NCBI RefSeq assembly: GCF_004798865.1
Contig: NW_025336346.1
Location: forward strand, 644,904-708,903
Origin: Varanus komodoensis
Lineage: Eukaryota > Chordata > Lepidosauria > Squamata > Varanidae
Direction: 5' to 3'
DNA length: 64,000 nucleotides
Below the pieces are notes generated by a model that had not been told where the DNA came from, did no database searches, and saw nothing but the letters and a program-made list of their open reading frames with translations. The translations under genes were made by a program, and so were the position numbers. Shown in pieces: positions 1 to 11,116 of the stretch (its first letter is position 1; each line of letters opens with the position of its first letter).

Positions 1-677
1 AGTCTTACAGCTTCCAACATTCTGCAGCCACACTGGGAGATGTATGCTTTTTTTCTGTCTCAACTTGCATAAGACTGCATCCTTATTATATTTTTAGTGT
101 GTCCAATAACTGATGTTTTCCAGGCTAATTAAAATAGTTAAAAGAATAAAATGCAATCTTAAACATTATAGGAATTGGTAAGCTATGTCTACAAAATGTA
201 AGAACTAAGTCTCTAAACGGTTCTTTACAAATATTTGTGTTGCATGTTCTGAGGAAAAGGTGGGATTCTAGGATTCTCTCTAAGGAGACAATAAGGGACT
301 ATTTCTAGTTTACACAGAGGTATTTTTGGGTAGATAAGTTTGTACCCAAAGTTATTTGTACTTAGAATGGAGTCACCAAAATGAATGCACAAATGTTAAA
401 TTAACATTTGATGCAACCCAGCACAATTGTTTTCCCCACCTGGATTTTACAAGGTTTACTTTAGGGCCATGCTACTAGCCCTGTGCACACAAAAGGGCTC
501 TGGCAGTTGCCACAATGAGCCTCACCCAAGAAGGGAATTCTACTTGTGGATCTCGGAATGAATCTAGAGGAAAGAGACTAACACTGTGCTTTTTCCTTGG
601 ATGACAGAATTCCATGAATTGAAGGAGAAGGTGGGCAGAGAGATGACACTGTCACCAATTCAATTACACAGGAAACT
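1..677. other. NICN1 intron 3, no recognised element
   Basis: AT-rich intronic sequence. I looked for the remaining nicolin-1 coding blocks on the minus strand and did not see them. No repeat family recognised. Confidence 0.5.
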
Positions 678-1235
678 CAAAGAATATATATAAGAGCAGA
701 AGAAAAGCCCTGCTGGATCAGAACAAAACCCGCCCTGTCCAGTGTTCTGTTGACACAATAACCAGCCTCATAAAACCACAAGCAGGGTGTGAATGCAACA
801 GCACCCTTCTATCCATATTTCTCAACAACAGGCATACATAAGCATACTGCCTCTGGCCCTGGAACCAGCATTCATCAGGACTTTTCCTTCACGATCAGAC
901 CCTTTTAGAGCTGTGCAAATTGATGGCCATCCCTACATCTCGTGGAAGTAAATGTCATACTTCACTGTGGGGTGTGTGGAAGGAGTACTTAACTGTCCTG
1001 ACTTCCTCATCAGTCACGTTCATAGGATGACCCCAAGTTCTAGTATTAAAGGAGAGGGAGAAAAATGTCTTCCTGGACACTTTCTCTACACCATGCATAA
1101 TTTTCTACTCCTCTATCATGTCTTCCCTTACTTTTCTTCTTTCTAAGCTAAACAATTTCTAATTTTGTAATCTTTTCTCATAGAAGTGTTGCCCTTTTTA
1201 GCACCTTTTCCAATGCAAGTCTTTCTCTCTTTGTT
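678..1235 (-). mobile_element. CR1 LINE remnant (3' part)
   Basis: On the minus strand this matches the end of CR1 ORF2 and the short 3' tail: AAGCCCTGCTGGATCAG near 705-721, and the reverse of a block reading GHP-MKL near 1020-1050. It is 5'-truncated and heavily diverged, as is usual for CR1. The left end carries the pattern that begins most squamate CR1 tails in reverse. Confidence 0.8.
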
Positions 1236-1237
1236 TA

Positions 1238-1537
1238 GGCCCAGTTCCTTTTGGAAGTTCCCCAGAGAGGTCCGCCTGGTGCCGTCGTTATTTGTTTTTT
1301 GGCGCCAGGTGAAGACCTTTTTATTTAAACGTCATTTTAATTGTTAACAATATTTGCTTATTTATCTGGCCAGGGCAACTTCTTTTATATTTTTTATTTA
1401 TTTTATATTGTTAATTTTAATTTTATATTGTTATTTTTGTATTTTATTGTATTTTATTGTGTTGTAAGCCGCCCCGAGGCTTCAGCAAGGGGCAGCATAG
1501 AAATTTTTTAATAAATAAATAAATACATAAAGTCCAA
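1238..1537 (+). mobile_element. L2-like LINE 3' end
   Basis: Carries the standard end of the squamate L2-like LINE. First comes GTTCCCCAGAGAGGTCCGCC, the last coding block before the stop. Then follow an AT-rich tail, the GTAAGCCGCCCCGAGG motif and a terminal (AATA)n at 1510-1529. It follows the CR1 fragment directly, so it probably inserted into or beside it. Confidence 0.75.
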
Positions 1538-1905
1538 GTAAGCAATGGCTAAGCAGCCACAGAAGATGGATAGAATTCACTCCATAGAAGCTAAATTCTA
1601 GGTCTTAACTACCAGAGTGAATTACTTCCTTAAGAGAAGAGAACTTAAAGTTGGTTCGGTAACCCTGAATCAAAAGAAAAGATGCAGACACAGCATCTTC
1701 TCTAATTCAGTGTGGTGGCCTCGTATCCTCTTGGGAGAGCAGACAACTAAAGACCAGCCACCTATCAGTCCCTGGACCTTCTCCTAAATTAGACTTCACC
1801 TGACCTATTTTTACACAGATCAGCAAGTCAGTATAAAAACCCAGGAGAAAATGCAACCGTGCCTACAGAAGGGAAAGGTGCTCTTAGGAAAGGTTGTGCA
1901 CACAC
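1538..1905. other. NICN1 intron 3, unassigned
   Basis: No coding block or repeat recognised between the LINE tail and the donor site of exon 3. Confidence 0.4.
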
Positions 1906-2019
1906 CTTTTGACCTGCAGGGAAAAGCTGGAGCTCCTCAATAGTGAAATGCAGCCACACTGGGGATGGTTGGCGCAGGATGAGACGCAGGGCGGCCACCC
2001 GGTCCACATCACAAAGCAT
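1906..2019 (-). CDS. NICN1: NICN1 coding exon 3 (38 residues)
   Basis: Acceptor CTTCTTGTCAG precedes ATGCTTTGTG at 2019, and donor GTGTGTG follows AAG at 1906. It encodes the most conserved part of nicolin-1 (RLILRQPSPVWL, FTIEELQ). In the human protein about 70 further residues follow; they are not in the window. Confidence 0.92.
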
Positions 2020-5000
2020 CTGACAAGAAGACAGCAAGGCATGACTGCATCAGCCCTTGCAGCAGTAAGGAACTAGCAATGACGCTAACGCACTACAACA
2101 GTGCAGCGAATACGATCCCCACTGGAGACAAGGAGGTATTACCGATCTGTTATCATACTACGATTTTTCATAAAAACTTCTCTGTTGAAAGGGCATCTCT
2201 CTTGGAATTGTTCATCTTGATGTCAGAAGACCAGCATCATGCAAAAAGCAACATCCTGTGCCACTTAGCGTTACCAAGACACTAACCATAGTGGAGGATT
2301 CAAAATGGGCTAGAAGACACTACCAGGAGTTATAGGGATGAAGGCCAAGGCAGAATTTTACAGTAATCTGCTGTGCAGAACAATTCAATTCACAGAGTGT
2401 TACACCTGGAGATCTAGAGAGATCCTGGCTCAGCCATGGACTAACTGGGCAGCTTCAGGTATATCACAATTTCTATGCCATAGCTTAGCAAATTCAAAAG
2501 AGTGACTGTAAGAACCCACTGCAAAGGGTATATTGCAAGGTTAAGAGAAGGTAAAGGCAATAAGATACTTTACATGTTAAAAAGTAGTGCAGAAATGAGT
2601 GACTGCATAATGGCTACACTTGGCTCACTCTATAGCGACTACCCTGCTTACAGTCTACCTTCTAACAGTATCCTGGTAGCCTGTGTGACAACTCCAGGGG
2701 CCAGAAAGTTGGGTTTCAGCTCAGCCACACTTCAAACTTTGCTGGGACAGTGACTTGGTACGACGATTCTGAGAAATATAGAAACAGAGCGAGTCAGAAG
2801 GGACCTCCCGGGCCATCTAGTCTGACCTCCGGAAGACCTCAGAAATGATTGTATGATGGCTTTGGGGGATTTTCTTATCACACAGGCTGGCGATCCTACT
2901 GAAGCAGAGGTCAAACTCTGCTTCAATATGGGGCAGTGACCCAGGCAGTTGAAGCAATTGCTTCTGAACAACGTTTCTCTGGATGTAAATTAAAGTTAGT
3001 TCTTTGGTGGTTTGAGAAGCTGAAAGCAAAGAAAAATAAAGCAACTGTGGCAGGGGACTTGCAATGACTCCAATCAATCACAGGCTGGAGAACACACAGT
3101 CTGCACTGCAGTAATACCAGAAGAGTAAGATTCAAAGTTGGCCAATGGAGCTATCTGAAATAGTAAGGAGAGTTTTGTATTTTAACAAGACAGATGAAAT
3201 AATTGCTTGGTAGCTGCTGTGACTAATTTACCAGGCCCTTTGTAGAAAAAGTTGCTCCTGGTAGCTCTTCCGATTTTGATACATCATTTATAGAAGTGCC
3301 AGTTAGCTGGAATGCTATTTGAGCAGCCAAAAAAGCAGGTGGGATTCTTGGGAGAGGTGGGGAGAATGACATGTATACTCAGTCCGTGTACCTATTCACC
3401 TTCCTTTACCTAATGAAAAGCTCATCACAACTTCAACTGTACAAAGCTGTAGGCTAGCGTGATTGAGAATTACATCAGGATGGGATTTCCACCATTAATA
3501 TTTTGCTTTTTTGGAGAGTGCCAAGCGCTTAGCAGTGTAAGTTCAAGTGGACTTGGCTATGCACCCCCGGTGAGGCTCACAACAGCCTGGCCAAAACCAT
3601 CAGCCGTGGTCACCACTGAAAGATATCATCTGAGCCATCTTATGTATGTTTATCCAGAAGTAAAGCCCCAGAGAATTAAGTGAGACTAACTCCCAAGTAA
3701 GTGAGCATAAGATTGCAGCCTAGGAATATGAAGCCTCGACATTTACTGACAAATTCCAGAGAAGTACTCTTATAAGTTTGTTACAGCCAACAAAGACAGG
3801 ATTCATGCTAATCCCTTTATGATACATTTTGCAGGATTTACTTAGTGATCTTCCTGCAGCACTTACTGTGCAGGCATGATATGAAAAGTGCAGGTTGCAA
3901 AATATGAAGGTTAAAACAGTGACGGTGAACCTTTTAGAGACTGATTGCCCAAACTGCAAACCAAAACACATTTATTTATTGCAAAGTGCCAACATTACAA
4001 TAAAACCTGAAAACTGAGGTAATCATTTTAAAAAGAAAACTCACAGCCAGTCCAAGCAAATATATACATTTGAAGGGCAATGGGAGAGGTAGGACAGCTC
4101 GCGGCTAATGAGTCACAGCTTGGGACAGCATTGCCTGGCGCCGCTACAACTTTCTGCACATCTGCATGTCCACTGTGTGCGCTGTTAGCCAACGCTCGGC
4201 TGCTGGGGTAATACTGGGGTGATTTGGCTCGCATGACGACAGAGAGGGATCTGCGTGCCAAGTACGGCATGCATGAAAAAGATTCACCGCCACTGGCCTA
4301 ACCTATCCCTGGTGCACTCTGCTAACACTAATAAAGGGGTGATATACCATTGAAAAAAGGGTGGTTTTTAAAAACCTTCCTTGAGGAGCTTTTTCTGCAC
4401 AGCTCATCATTTCTGACCATTCTAAACACATTCCAACTATTGAAATTAGGCCAGGACACCTCATTTTTCTAACCCTAACCCTACCCAGGTGCAGACCCCT
4501 AAACCTAATATACGGCTAAAGTTCCATTCACAATAATGCATTTTGGAAATGCCGGCTTTGAGTAGCAATTTCTGCACAGCTCATCATTTCTGACCATTCT
4601 AAACACGCTTCAACCATCGAAATCATGCCAGGAAACCTCATTGTTCCAACCCTAACCCTACCGTGGTTCAGAACTCTAACCCTAATATAGGGTTAAAGTT
4701 CCATTGAAAGGAATGCGAATTTGAAAAAGCCCTCCATGAGTAGTTCCTACTGCACAGCTCATCATTTCTGCCAATTCTAAAAATATTCCAACCATTAAAA
4801 CCATGTCAGGACATCTTGTTTTTCTAACCCTAACCCTATCCTGGTGAAGATACCTAACCCTAATTTAGGTTTAAAGTTCCAATGACAATAATGCAATTTT
4901 GAAAAAGCTGTTTTTGAGTAGCTCTTTCTGCACAGCTCATGCTTTTTGGCCATTCTAAACACATTCCAACCATCGAAATCATTCCAGGACACCTTGTTTG

Positions 5001-7155
5001 TCTAACCCTAACCCTACCCTAGTGCAGACCCCTAACCCTAATATATGGGCAATGTTCCATTGACAATAATGCAATTTTGAAAAAGGCCTTTTTGAGTAGC
5101 TCTTTCTGCACAGCTCATCATTTCTGCCCATTCTCAAAAAATTCCAAACATCAAATCAAGCCAGGACATCTGGGTTTTCTAACCCTAACCCTACCCTGGT
5201 GCAGAACCCTAACCCTAATATATGGGTAAAGTTCCATTGACAATACTGCGATGTTGCAAATGCCCTCTTTAAGTAGCTCTTTCTGCACAGCTCACCTTTT
5301 CTGGCCATTCCAAACACATTCCAACCTTCAAAATCATACCAGGACACCTCGTTTTACCAATCCTAACCCTACCCTGGTGCAGACCCCCAACCCTAATATA
5401 TGGGTAAAGTTCCATTGACATTAGTGCGATTTTGAAAAAGGCGTTTTTGAGTAGCTCTTTCTGTACAGCTCATACTTTTTGGCCATTCTAAACACATTCC
5501 AACCACCGAAATCATTCTAGGACACCTTGTTTGTCTAACCCTAACCCTACCCTGGTGCAGACCCCTAACCCTAATATATGGGTAAAGTTCCATTGACGAT
5601 AATGCGATTTTGAAAAAGGCGTTTTTGAGTAGCTCTTTCTGCACAGCTCATCTTGTTTGGCCATGCTAAACACATTCCAACCGTCGAAATTATGCCAGGT
5701 CACCTCGTTTTTCCAACCCTAACCCTACCCTGGTGCAGACCCCTAACCCTAATATATGGGTACAGTTCCATTCACAATAATGCAATTTTGAAAAAGCCCT
5801 CTTTGAGTAGCATTTTCTCTACAGCTCATCCTTTCTGACCATTCTAAACACATTCCAACCATGAAAATCATTCCAGAACACCTCCATTGGCTAACCCTAA
5901 CCCTTCCCTGGTGCAGACCCCTAACCCTAATATATGGGTAAAGTTCCATTGACAATAATGCAATTTTCAAAAAGGCGTTTTTGAGTAGCTCTTTCTGCAC
6001 AGCTCATCTTTTTTGGCCATTCTAAACACATTCCAACCTTTGAAATCATGCCAGGACACCTCGTTTGTCTAACCCTAACCCTACGCTGGTGCACACTCCT
6101 AACCCAGTATAGGCCTAATGACAACAATTCGATTTTGCAAAAGCCTTCCTTGTGTAACTTTTTCTGCATATCTCAGCATTTCTATCCATTCTAGGCACAA
6201 TTCAATCATCAATAGCATACCAGTTCATCTCGTTTTTCTAACTCTAACCCAGTTATGGTGAACCTTTTAGAGACCAAGTCCCTAAACTGCATCCGAAAAC
6301 CCATTTATTCATCACAATGGACCACCACTGGAATAAACCTGAAAATAGCCAGTTCAAGCAATATACATATATCTTTGGCAGCACACTGACCGGACGTGCA
6401 AAAGCTCGGATGAATCGCTGCTAATTTGTTGCGGCTTGTGACGTCATCGCCTGGCACCCCTACTCCTTTCCAAGCATGCGCAGGGTCCCTATCTACACTG
6501 TTACCTGGTGCTCAGCTGCTGGCTCAATGCTGGGGTGACTTGACTCATGTGCTGACAGAGAGCTCTGCGTGCCTGTTTTGGCACGTATGCCATAGGTTCG
6601 CCACCACTCAGTTAAAAAAAACCCCCCACATCGAAACAGCTGTATACAATGACAATGGAGGTAGAAATTCTGACCTGATGTCTGGAGAGAGAGAAGTACT
6701 CTTGGGAGCCTTCCTCTGTATGTGGGTTGGGCATCAGGCAGTAATTCCGCAAACAGGTCACCCATTTGGAAGGGCTTTCATTCCCACCATCTGCAGAGCT
6801 TCGGCGCTGCACTCGCATGGTCAAAAAGGCAGTGTAGTAGTTCTTGAACACAATCTCTTGCAACTAAAATAAGAAATAAGCAAGCTGTTTGAAACCTCAG
6901 TGAGCAATACATAACATCCTGCAGAAGGTTTGTGCTTGTGTGTGTGTGTGGGGGGGGGACTGATTCAAGTGAATTCCTCCTTTACTTACTCAGCAAACCT
7001 TCAAAGGCAGGTTCATCTTATTATTTCCCTATTACAAATAGGAGTAAAAGTAGAAAAGCTCATGTACAGCTATTCAATGCACCATCCTATGCATGTTTAA
7101 GATAGAAAAAATGGCCTACAACTGCCAGGATTGCCCAGGAACATAGGTGGGGTAT

Positions 7156-7203
<48 letters not shown>

Positions 7204-7749
7204 TATCCCACCTTTTTCCCTTTCAAGGAACTCAAGGTGGCTTACATAATTCTCTTCCTCCTTCCTCCCTCAATTTCCTCCTCACAACAACAACCCACTG
7301 AGGTAGGTTGGACTGAGAGTCTGGGTTTAGCCCAAAATTATCCAGATACTTTTATGGCTGAATGGAGACTTGAACCCAGATCTCTTACATCACCAGACCA
7401 GTACTCAAACTGCACTTGAGTCTCAGGTCTTTCTTCTGCCTAAATTGGCATTAGATTGCACTCTGTAAATTAATGTCAGAGGTGAGATCTGAAGGTCCTT
7501 GTAGCTCGTCTTCTTTGTTTCAACACCAGCTATAGGGTTAAAATCACGATGGATTACAAACATGATCTGTTAATGGTCAGCACCCGCTCCAACATTTGGC
7601 TTTTTTTTCACACTTACGTCAATGGCCTGTGAGTGTGGGAGTAGAACGTCAATCACCACAACACCAGACCGACCTAGCTCAGTTCGCACATCGCCCACTT
7701 GCAGAGTTACTGGGCTCTTGACAGTGCAGGGCGCAGGCTCGCAGGCCAT
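1906..7749 (-). CDS. NICN1: Nicolin-1, 5' part (coding exons 1-3 of a longer gene)
   Basis: Nicolin-1 is a small subunit (PGs5) of the TTLL1 tubulin polyglutamylase complex, which adds glutamate chains to tubulin in cilia and neurons. Three exons are visible on the minus strand: 7749-7618, 6863-6675 and 2019-1906. They give 145 residues in one frame; the human protein has about 213. All three match remembered vertebrate NICN1 closely: LQVGDVRT and VVVIDV in exon 1, FKNYYTAFL, KWVTCLRNYCLMP and EEGSQEY in exon 2, and QMLCDV and RLILRQPSPVWL in exon 3. Every junction has GT and AG and all are phase 0. I chose the ATG at 7749 because it aligns with the human start and has an A at -3 and G at +4. 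The C-terminal exons were not found in 1-1905 and should lie left of the window. The head-to-head neighbour is GMPPB. No exon shows a frame break. Confidence 0.93.
2755..2870 (-). mobile_element. CR1 3' tail fragment
   Basis: The stretch AGTCAGAAGGGACCTCC ... CCATCTAGTCTGACC is the reverse of the CR1 3' untranslated tail. It is a short, 5'-truncated copy within NICN1 intron 2. Confidence 0.6.
3655..3722. repeat. Short palindromic squamate repeat (CAATCCTATGC family), fragment
   Basis: Contains ACTCCCAAGTAAGTGAGCATAAGATTGCAGCC, one arm of the common squamate foldback whose arms read roughly GGGAGTAAG...GCATAGGATTGC. Further diverged copies are near 9938-10142, 30462-30548 and 57085-57190. Confidence 0.45.
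3917..4295 (+). mobile_element. Non-autonomous hAT element, copy 1
   Basis: Begins CAGTGACGGTGAACC and ends with the inverse GATTCACCGCCACTG, a hAT-type terminal inverted repeat, 379 bp. There is no transposase frame. The 8 bases before it are GGTTAAAA (3909-3916) and those after are GCCTAACC (4296-4303), so its own two flanks do not match. The left flank instead pairs with the right flank of copy 2 (6610-6617, AGTTAAAA). Confidence 0.82.
4296..6249. repeat. Tandem array, eleven ~178-bp monomers with telomere-like words
   Basis: The CCAGGACACCTCGTTT landmark of each unit recurs at 4451, 4628, 4806, 4984, 5161, 5339, 5517, 5695, 5873, 6051 and 6220. Spacings are 177-178 bp except the last (169). 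Most monomers hold two blocks of CTAACCCTAACCC type on the plus strand, separated by about 25 bases (CTACCCTGGTGCAGAC), then a spacer with TTCTGCACAGCTCATC. Copies differ at scattered sites. The short minus-strand open frames here repeat every few units and are by-products of the array. Both array ends fall inside the CTAACC block, so the array is a whole number of monomers. Confidence 0.95.
6250..6609 (+). mobile_element. Non-autonomous hAT element, copy 2
   Basis: A second copy of the element at 3917-4295, in the same orientation. It begins CAGTTATGGTGAACC and ends GGTTCGCCACCACTC. Shared internal blocks include CTTTTAGAGACC, AATAAACCTGAAAA and GCTGACAGAGAG-like sequence near the right end. 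The 8 bases before it are CTCTAACC, array sequence that resembles the GCCTAACC after copy 1. The 8 after it are AGTTAAAA. Confidence 0.82.
6675..6863 (-). CDS. NICN1: NICN1 coding exon 2 (63 residues)
   Basis: Acceptor TTATTTTAG precedes TTGCAAGAG at 6863, and donor GTCAGA follows CAG at 6675. It contains the FKNYYTAFL and CLRNYCLMP blocks of nicolin-1. Relative to human there are a few extra residues (around SSADGGNES). The exon is in frame, 189 bases. Confidence 0.93.
7150..7422 (-). mobile_element. MIR-like CORE-SINE
   Basis: Read on the minus strand it has a weak tRNA-like head (AGATCTGGGTTCAAGTCTCC, a B-box), then a MIR-like core (CTCAGTCCAACCTACCTCAG, TTGTTGTGAGGA), then CCACCTTGAGTTCC and GTGGGATATTAAATAAATAAA at the 3' end. 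The terminal (TTTA)n on the plus strand at 7155-7203 is its tail. It lies in NICN1 intron 1. Confidence 0.75.
7155..7203. repeat. (TTTA)n microsatellite
   Basis: About twelve TTTA units, grown from the 3' tail of the adjoining SINE. Confidence 0.95.
7618..7749 (-). CDS. NICN1: NICN1 coding exon 1 (44 residues)
   Basis: Starts at ATG 7749 (ACC-ATG-G context) and ends before GTAAGT at 7617. It encodes the conserved LQVGDVRT segment. A pyrimidine-rich AG (CTTTCTTCCAG) ends at 7760, only ten bases before the ATG. This suggests an upstream non-coding exon rather than transcription starting here. Confidence 0.9.
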
Positions 7750-7759
7750 GGTCCCCATG

Positions 7760-8165
7760 CTGGAAGAAAGCAATGGACTCAGTTCAGCGGTGGTACAGAA
7801 TAATCACAACCTCTGTCACTCCGTAATGGAGTTCAGGAAGCTCCACCCTTCCCGTGACCCTAACAGCATTTGGACCCTTACTCTGCAAGTGCCAGGGAGT
7901 CATATTCCCAGATCCCCGCTGCCTGGCCCCAGAGGCCCAGTGCTGCTGCTCCCACCCACACGCACGTGCCTCTATTGCAGCCATTTGTCCCAGCTGCGGC
8001 AGAGCTGGAGTGTGGCCTGAAGACCATGCAGGCAGAGGAGGAGCGATGTGGAGTGGTGGGCTCCCCACGGCCATTTAGGCTGACACACCCAAGCCCTTGG
8101 GCAGCCGCCCTTAGGCAATGCAAGAGGCCTGGCGCTTTGTGGGTTTTGTTTTTGTTGCACGAGTC

Positions 8166-8250
<85 letters not shown>

Positions 8251-8570
8251 TGGAATGGCGGCAGAATGATTAAAGAAGTTGTTGATGGAATGTGGAGGTT
8301 ATTGTTGTAAAGTGGTTGCCTGAAGGATGTTGGATGTTGCTAAAGGCAAGCGGAGGCTATGATTGGTATGATGATAATGTGGATGATAGACTGAGGTTGA
8401 ACGTATATTGTATAGGTTGTAATTGGAGTGTTAGTCTTGTGTGTATGTATGTGTTCCTGTGCTTGTCTGTGCCATAAGTGCTAGATTATGGAAGAGTGCA
8501 GGGGTACCCCAATTATAGTGTTTAGACAGGGGGAGACAGGGTCATGGAGACTGATTGGCCATCAAAGGAG
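7760..8570. other. Spacer upstream of NICN1 coding exon 1
   Basis: Moderately GC-rich at 7850-8130, then the dinucleotide repeat and a purine/GT-rich stretch. I see no coding evidence. If NICN1 has the upstream exon proposed at 11117, this is intron. Confidence 0.4.
8167..8248. repeat. Compound (TG)n(AG)n microsatellite
   Basis: About fourteen TG units run straight into about twenty-five AG units. The junction creates an artificial reading frame of alternating residues that should not be taken as a gene. Confidence 0.97.
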
Positions 8571-9826
8571 AATGGGGGACCGATGTCTTACCGCTCTCCC
8601 ATGTTCTGCTCTCTCCTCCAACCTGATGATATGCAGTAATCATGTCAGCCTACCCTTTGGCCCGGTGCTGCTGCTGTTGAATGCCAGGTCAGTACATAAT
8701 AAGATTTTGCTCATCCACAATCAAATTGTGGAGAAGTGTGCTGAGCTGGCATGGATTACTGAAACCTGGGCAGGCAAAGCAGACAGAGTTGTTCTCTGCT
8801 TTGTCCCCCACATACTCGGTCTATTGCCTTGTGGGGCCAAGGAGGGAGAATGGCTGTGATTCATAGGAATTCCATCTCCCTCTCTATGCTTCCTGCCCAC
8901 TCATGTCCAGGCCTTGAGTGTTTATCAACTCAGTCCTCTCCTTCCTTGCAGACCCTGTGGAGTGGAGCTGAGGGTGATGAAGCAAGCCAAAAGATAACTA
9001 GCGCACAGGAGGCAGAAAATACAGGATGAATCTGATCAAACGTAGCTTAGAGATCATTATCAAGCCTACTCAGTCTACCCAGGTGGACTCAGTTGCCAGG
9101 AGTGCCTTCTACCAGCTCTGGTTGATTTACCAATTACAGTCCTACTTGGATGAGTGTAGTCTTGCCACAGGAATTCCTGCACTGGTAACCTCCAGACTGG
9201 GCTACTGTAATGCACTTTATGTGGGGTTTCCCTTGAAGACAGTCCAGACTCTTCAAACGATCCAAACAGGATAACGTGGTTTCTGACAAGAACCAGTTCT
9301 CATGAACACATTACACCGGTCCTTCAACACCTGCACTGGCTGTCTGTTCCAGTTTGGGCTGAATTCAAGGTTTTGACTGAGATATATGAAGTTCCAAACA
9401 GCCTGGGACTACATTATCTTGCCTGCCCGTTGTTTAAGATAATCAATGGAGCCCCTCCTGTAGGTTCCTATCCCTAGGGAAGTTATGATGGAGGTGGCAA
9501 GGACGGCCTTTTCTGTGGTGGCACCCAAATTATGGAACACATTGCCATTGGAGATTCGTCAGATGCCTATTTTGTTGAGTTTTAGGCACATGATGAAAAC
9601 ATTCCTTTTTTGATGCACCACCAAACTATTTATATGACAGCACTGATTTTAATTTTAATTTATTTTTAATGTTTTGTTGATATATATGTGTGCGCTTTAT
9701 TTTGTCTATTTATTTCAATATTTTAATTGTATTATTTTATTATTATTGATACTTTATTGTGATGGCTGCCCAGCCAGCATTATGCTAACAGGCCGCTTTT
9801 ATACAAATTTATTTATCAAAAATAAA
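8571..9826 (+). mobile_element. L2-like LINE, internally deleted
   Basis: Near 8660-8770 an endonuclease block reads LLLLNARSVHNK ... AWITETW, the start of the AP-endonuclease domain of L2-like elements. By 9060 the sequence has jumped to the C-terminal reverse-transcriptase region (SRLGYCNALYVG at 9187-9225, then a degraded HWL block near 9340). The catalytic RT centre is missing. The tail ends in AATAAA-rich sequence near 9815. Frames are broken. Confidence 0.85.
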
Positions 9827-9937
9827 CCCATCAACAAGCCATGTTCTGCAGATCAGCTGGGAAACACAGTTGCTCTGTGTCATAGATCTGATACTGCCAC
9901 TTAAGAAAAGCTCATATTTCGGTAGACTTCATGCAGC

Positions 9938-10142
9938 TGCAATCCTATGCACTACTGCTTGGAAGTATGCCACATTATACTCAGCTGCACACACCTCTGA
10001 ATAAACAAGCATGAGGTTGAGCCCCTCATGGCAACAGAGAACTTTATTATACACCAAACTAAATGCAGCAGTGATGGGTTGGGTCCATACTTAGAGTAGA
10101 CCCAATGAAATAAATGGGACTTAGATTCCAATAGGTCTACTT
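9938..10142. repeat. Palindromic squamate repeat, diverged copy
   Basis: Left part GCTGCAATCCTATGCAC and right part AATGAAATAAATGGGACTTAG match the two arms of the CAATCCTATGC foldback family, with unrelated bases between. Confidence 0.4.
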
Positions 10143-10194
10143 TATATATGACCAAGTTTGGATCAAACCAAAAACAATAACAATGAAGATAATG

Positions 10195-10818
10195 ATGTTC
10201 CCATTGGATTATACTGGCAAAGCCAGAACAACCCTTAACAGAGCCTAGGAACCCATGCTCTGGTAACCCCCTGATTGGACTATTGTAACACTCTCTACAT
10301 GGGGATGCCCTTGAAGATGGTCTAGATACTTCAGTTGGTCCAGAACAGAGCAGCCAGGCTTCTAACAGGGACTGGTAGATATACACACGTAACAGTGGTC
10401 CTTTACTGCCTGCATTGCTTCTAACAGAAGTCCAGGCTCAATTTAAGGTGTTGATGATGACTTTTAAACCCCTAAATGGTTTCGGCCTGGGTATCTGAAA
10501 GCCCGCCCCAAAGATCTGGCTCACAGGTCCTTCTTCAGGAGCTCTCTTTGAAGGAGATCAGAAGCATGGCTACCCGAAGAAGGGCCTTTTCTGCATTGGT
10601 GCCCCAGCTTTGGAACATGCTCCTCAGAGAGGTGTGCCTGGCACCAACGCTGTGTTCATTTCGAGACCAGGCCAACACTTTTTTATTTTCCCGGTATTTT
10701 AAGAGCTGATTTAGGTTTTTATTGGGTTTTGTTTATCTGATGCTGCTTTTTACTGTTGTATTGCTGTCCTGAGACCTCGTTAAAGGACGAGGTTAAAAAT
10801 GCCTTAAATAAATAGATA
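10195..10818 (+). mobile_element. L2-like LINE 3' part
   Basis: The C-terminal RT region is recognisable (GTAACCCCCTGATTGGACTATTGTAA; TTTTCTGCATTGGTGCCCCAG; TGCTCCTCAGAGAGGTGTGCC). An AT-rich tail ending AATAAATAG follows. It is the same family and orientation as the copy at 8571-9826. Confidence 0.83.
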
Positions 10819-11116
10819 CATAAATAACAGGCCCAGGACAAGTGACGGGTAACGTGAAGGCTCCCAACACCCCCGCAAGCAACGGCTCAGCTCCGTCCTC
10901 CGAGTCCCTCCCGGCGCTTCCGTAGCCCGCCCAGTTCCATTGTGAACTCCCGAGCATCCCTAGGTCACCAGGACGACTCGCCTGCCCGGGCAGCCTGACC
11001 GCAGACGCTTCCTGCTCCTTGCCCCGCAACCGTCCCTCTTCCTTTTGCCTCGTCGACCTCCCAGTGTAAACCCGAGACGGGCGCAGACTGGGAAGATCGG
11101 CGGCTTTTCCTCGCAC

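Noticed and set aside
4795-6169. Series of similar 60-83-residue minus-strand reading frames
   Set aside because: They are frames through the 178-bp tandem monomers. 178 is not a multiple of three, so the frame shifts each unit, and no start or splice context supports a protein.
4296-6249. CRISPR-like regular array
   Set aside because: The whole 178-bp unit repeats without unique spacers, and the genome is vertebrate.
6426-6872. 148-residue plus-strand frame
   Set aside because: Covers the hAT copy 2 end and the antisense of NICN1 exon 2; the conserved reading is on the minus strand.
7870-8310. 146-residue frame with alternating residues
   Set aside because: Runs through the (TG)n(AG)n microsatellite; no family resemblance outside it.
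9952-10386. 144-residue minus-strand frame
   Set aside because: Reads antisense through a palindromic repeat and an L2-like LINE.
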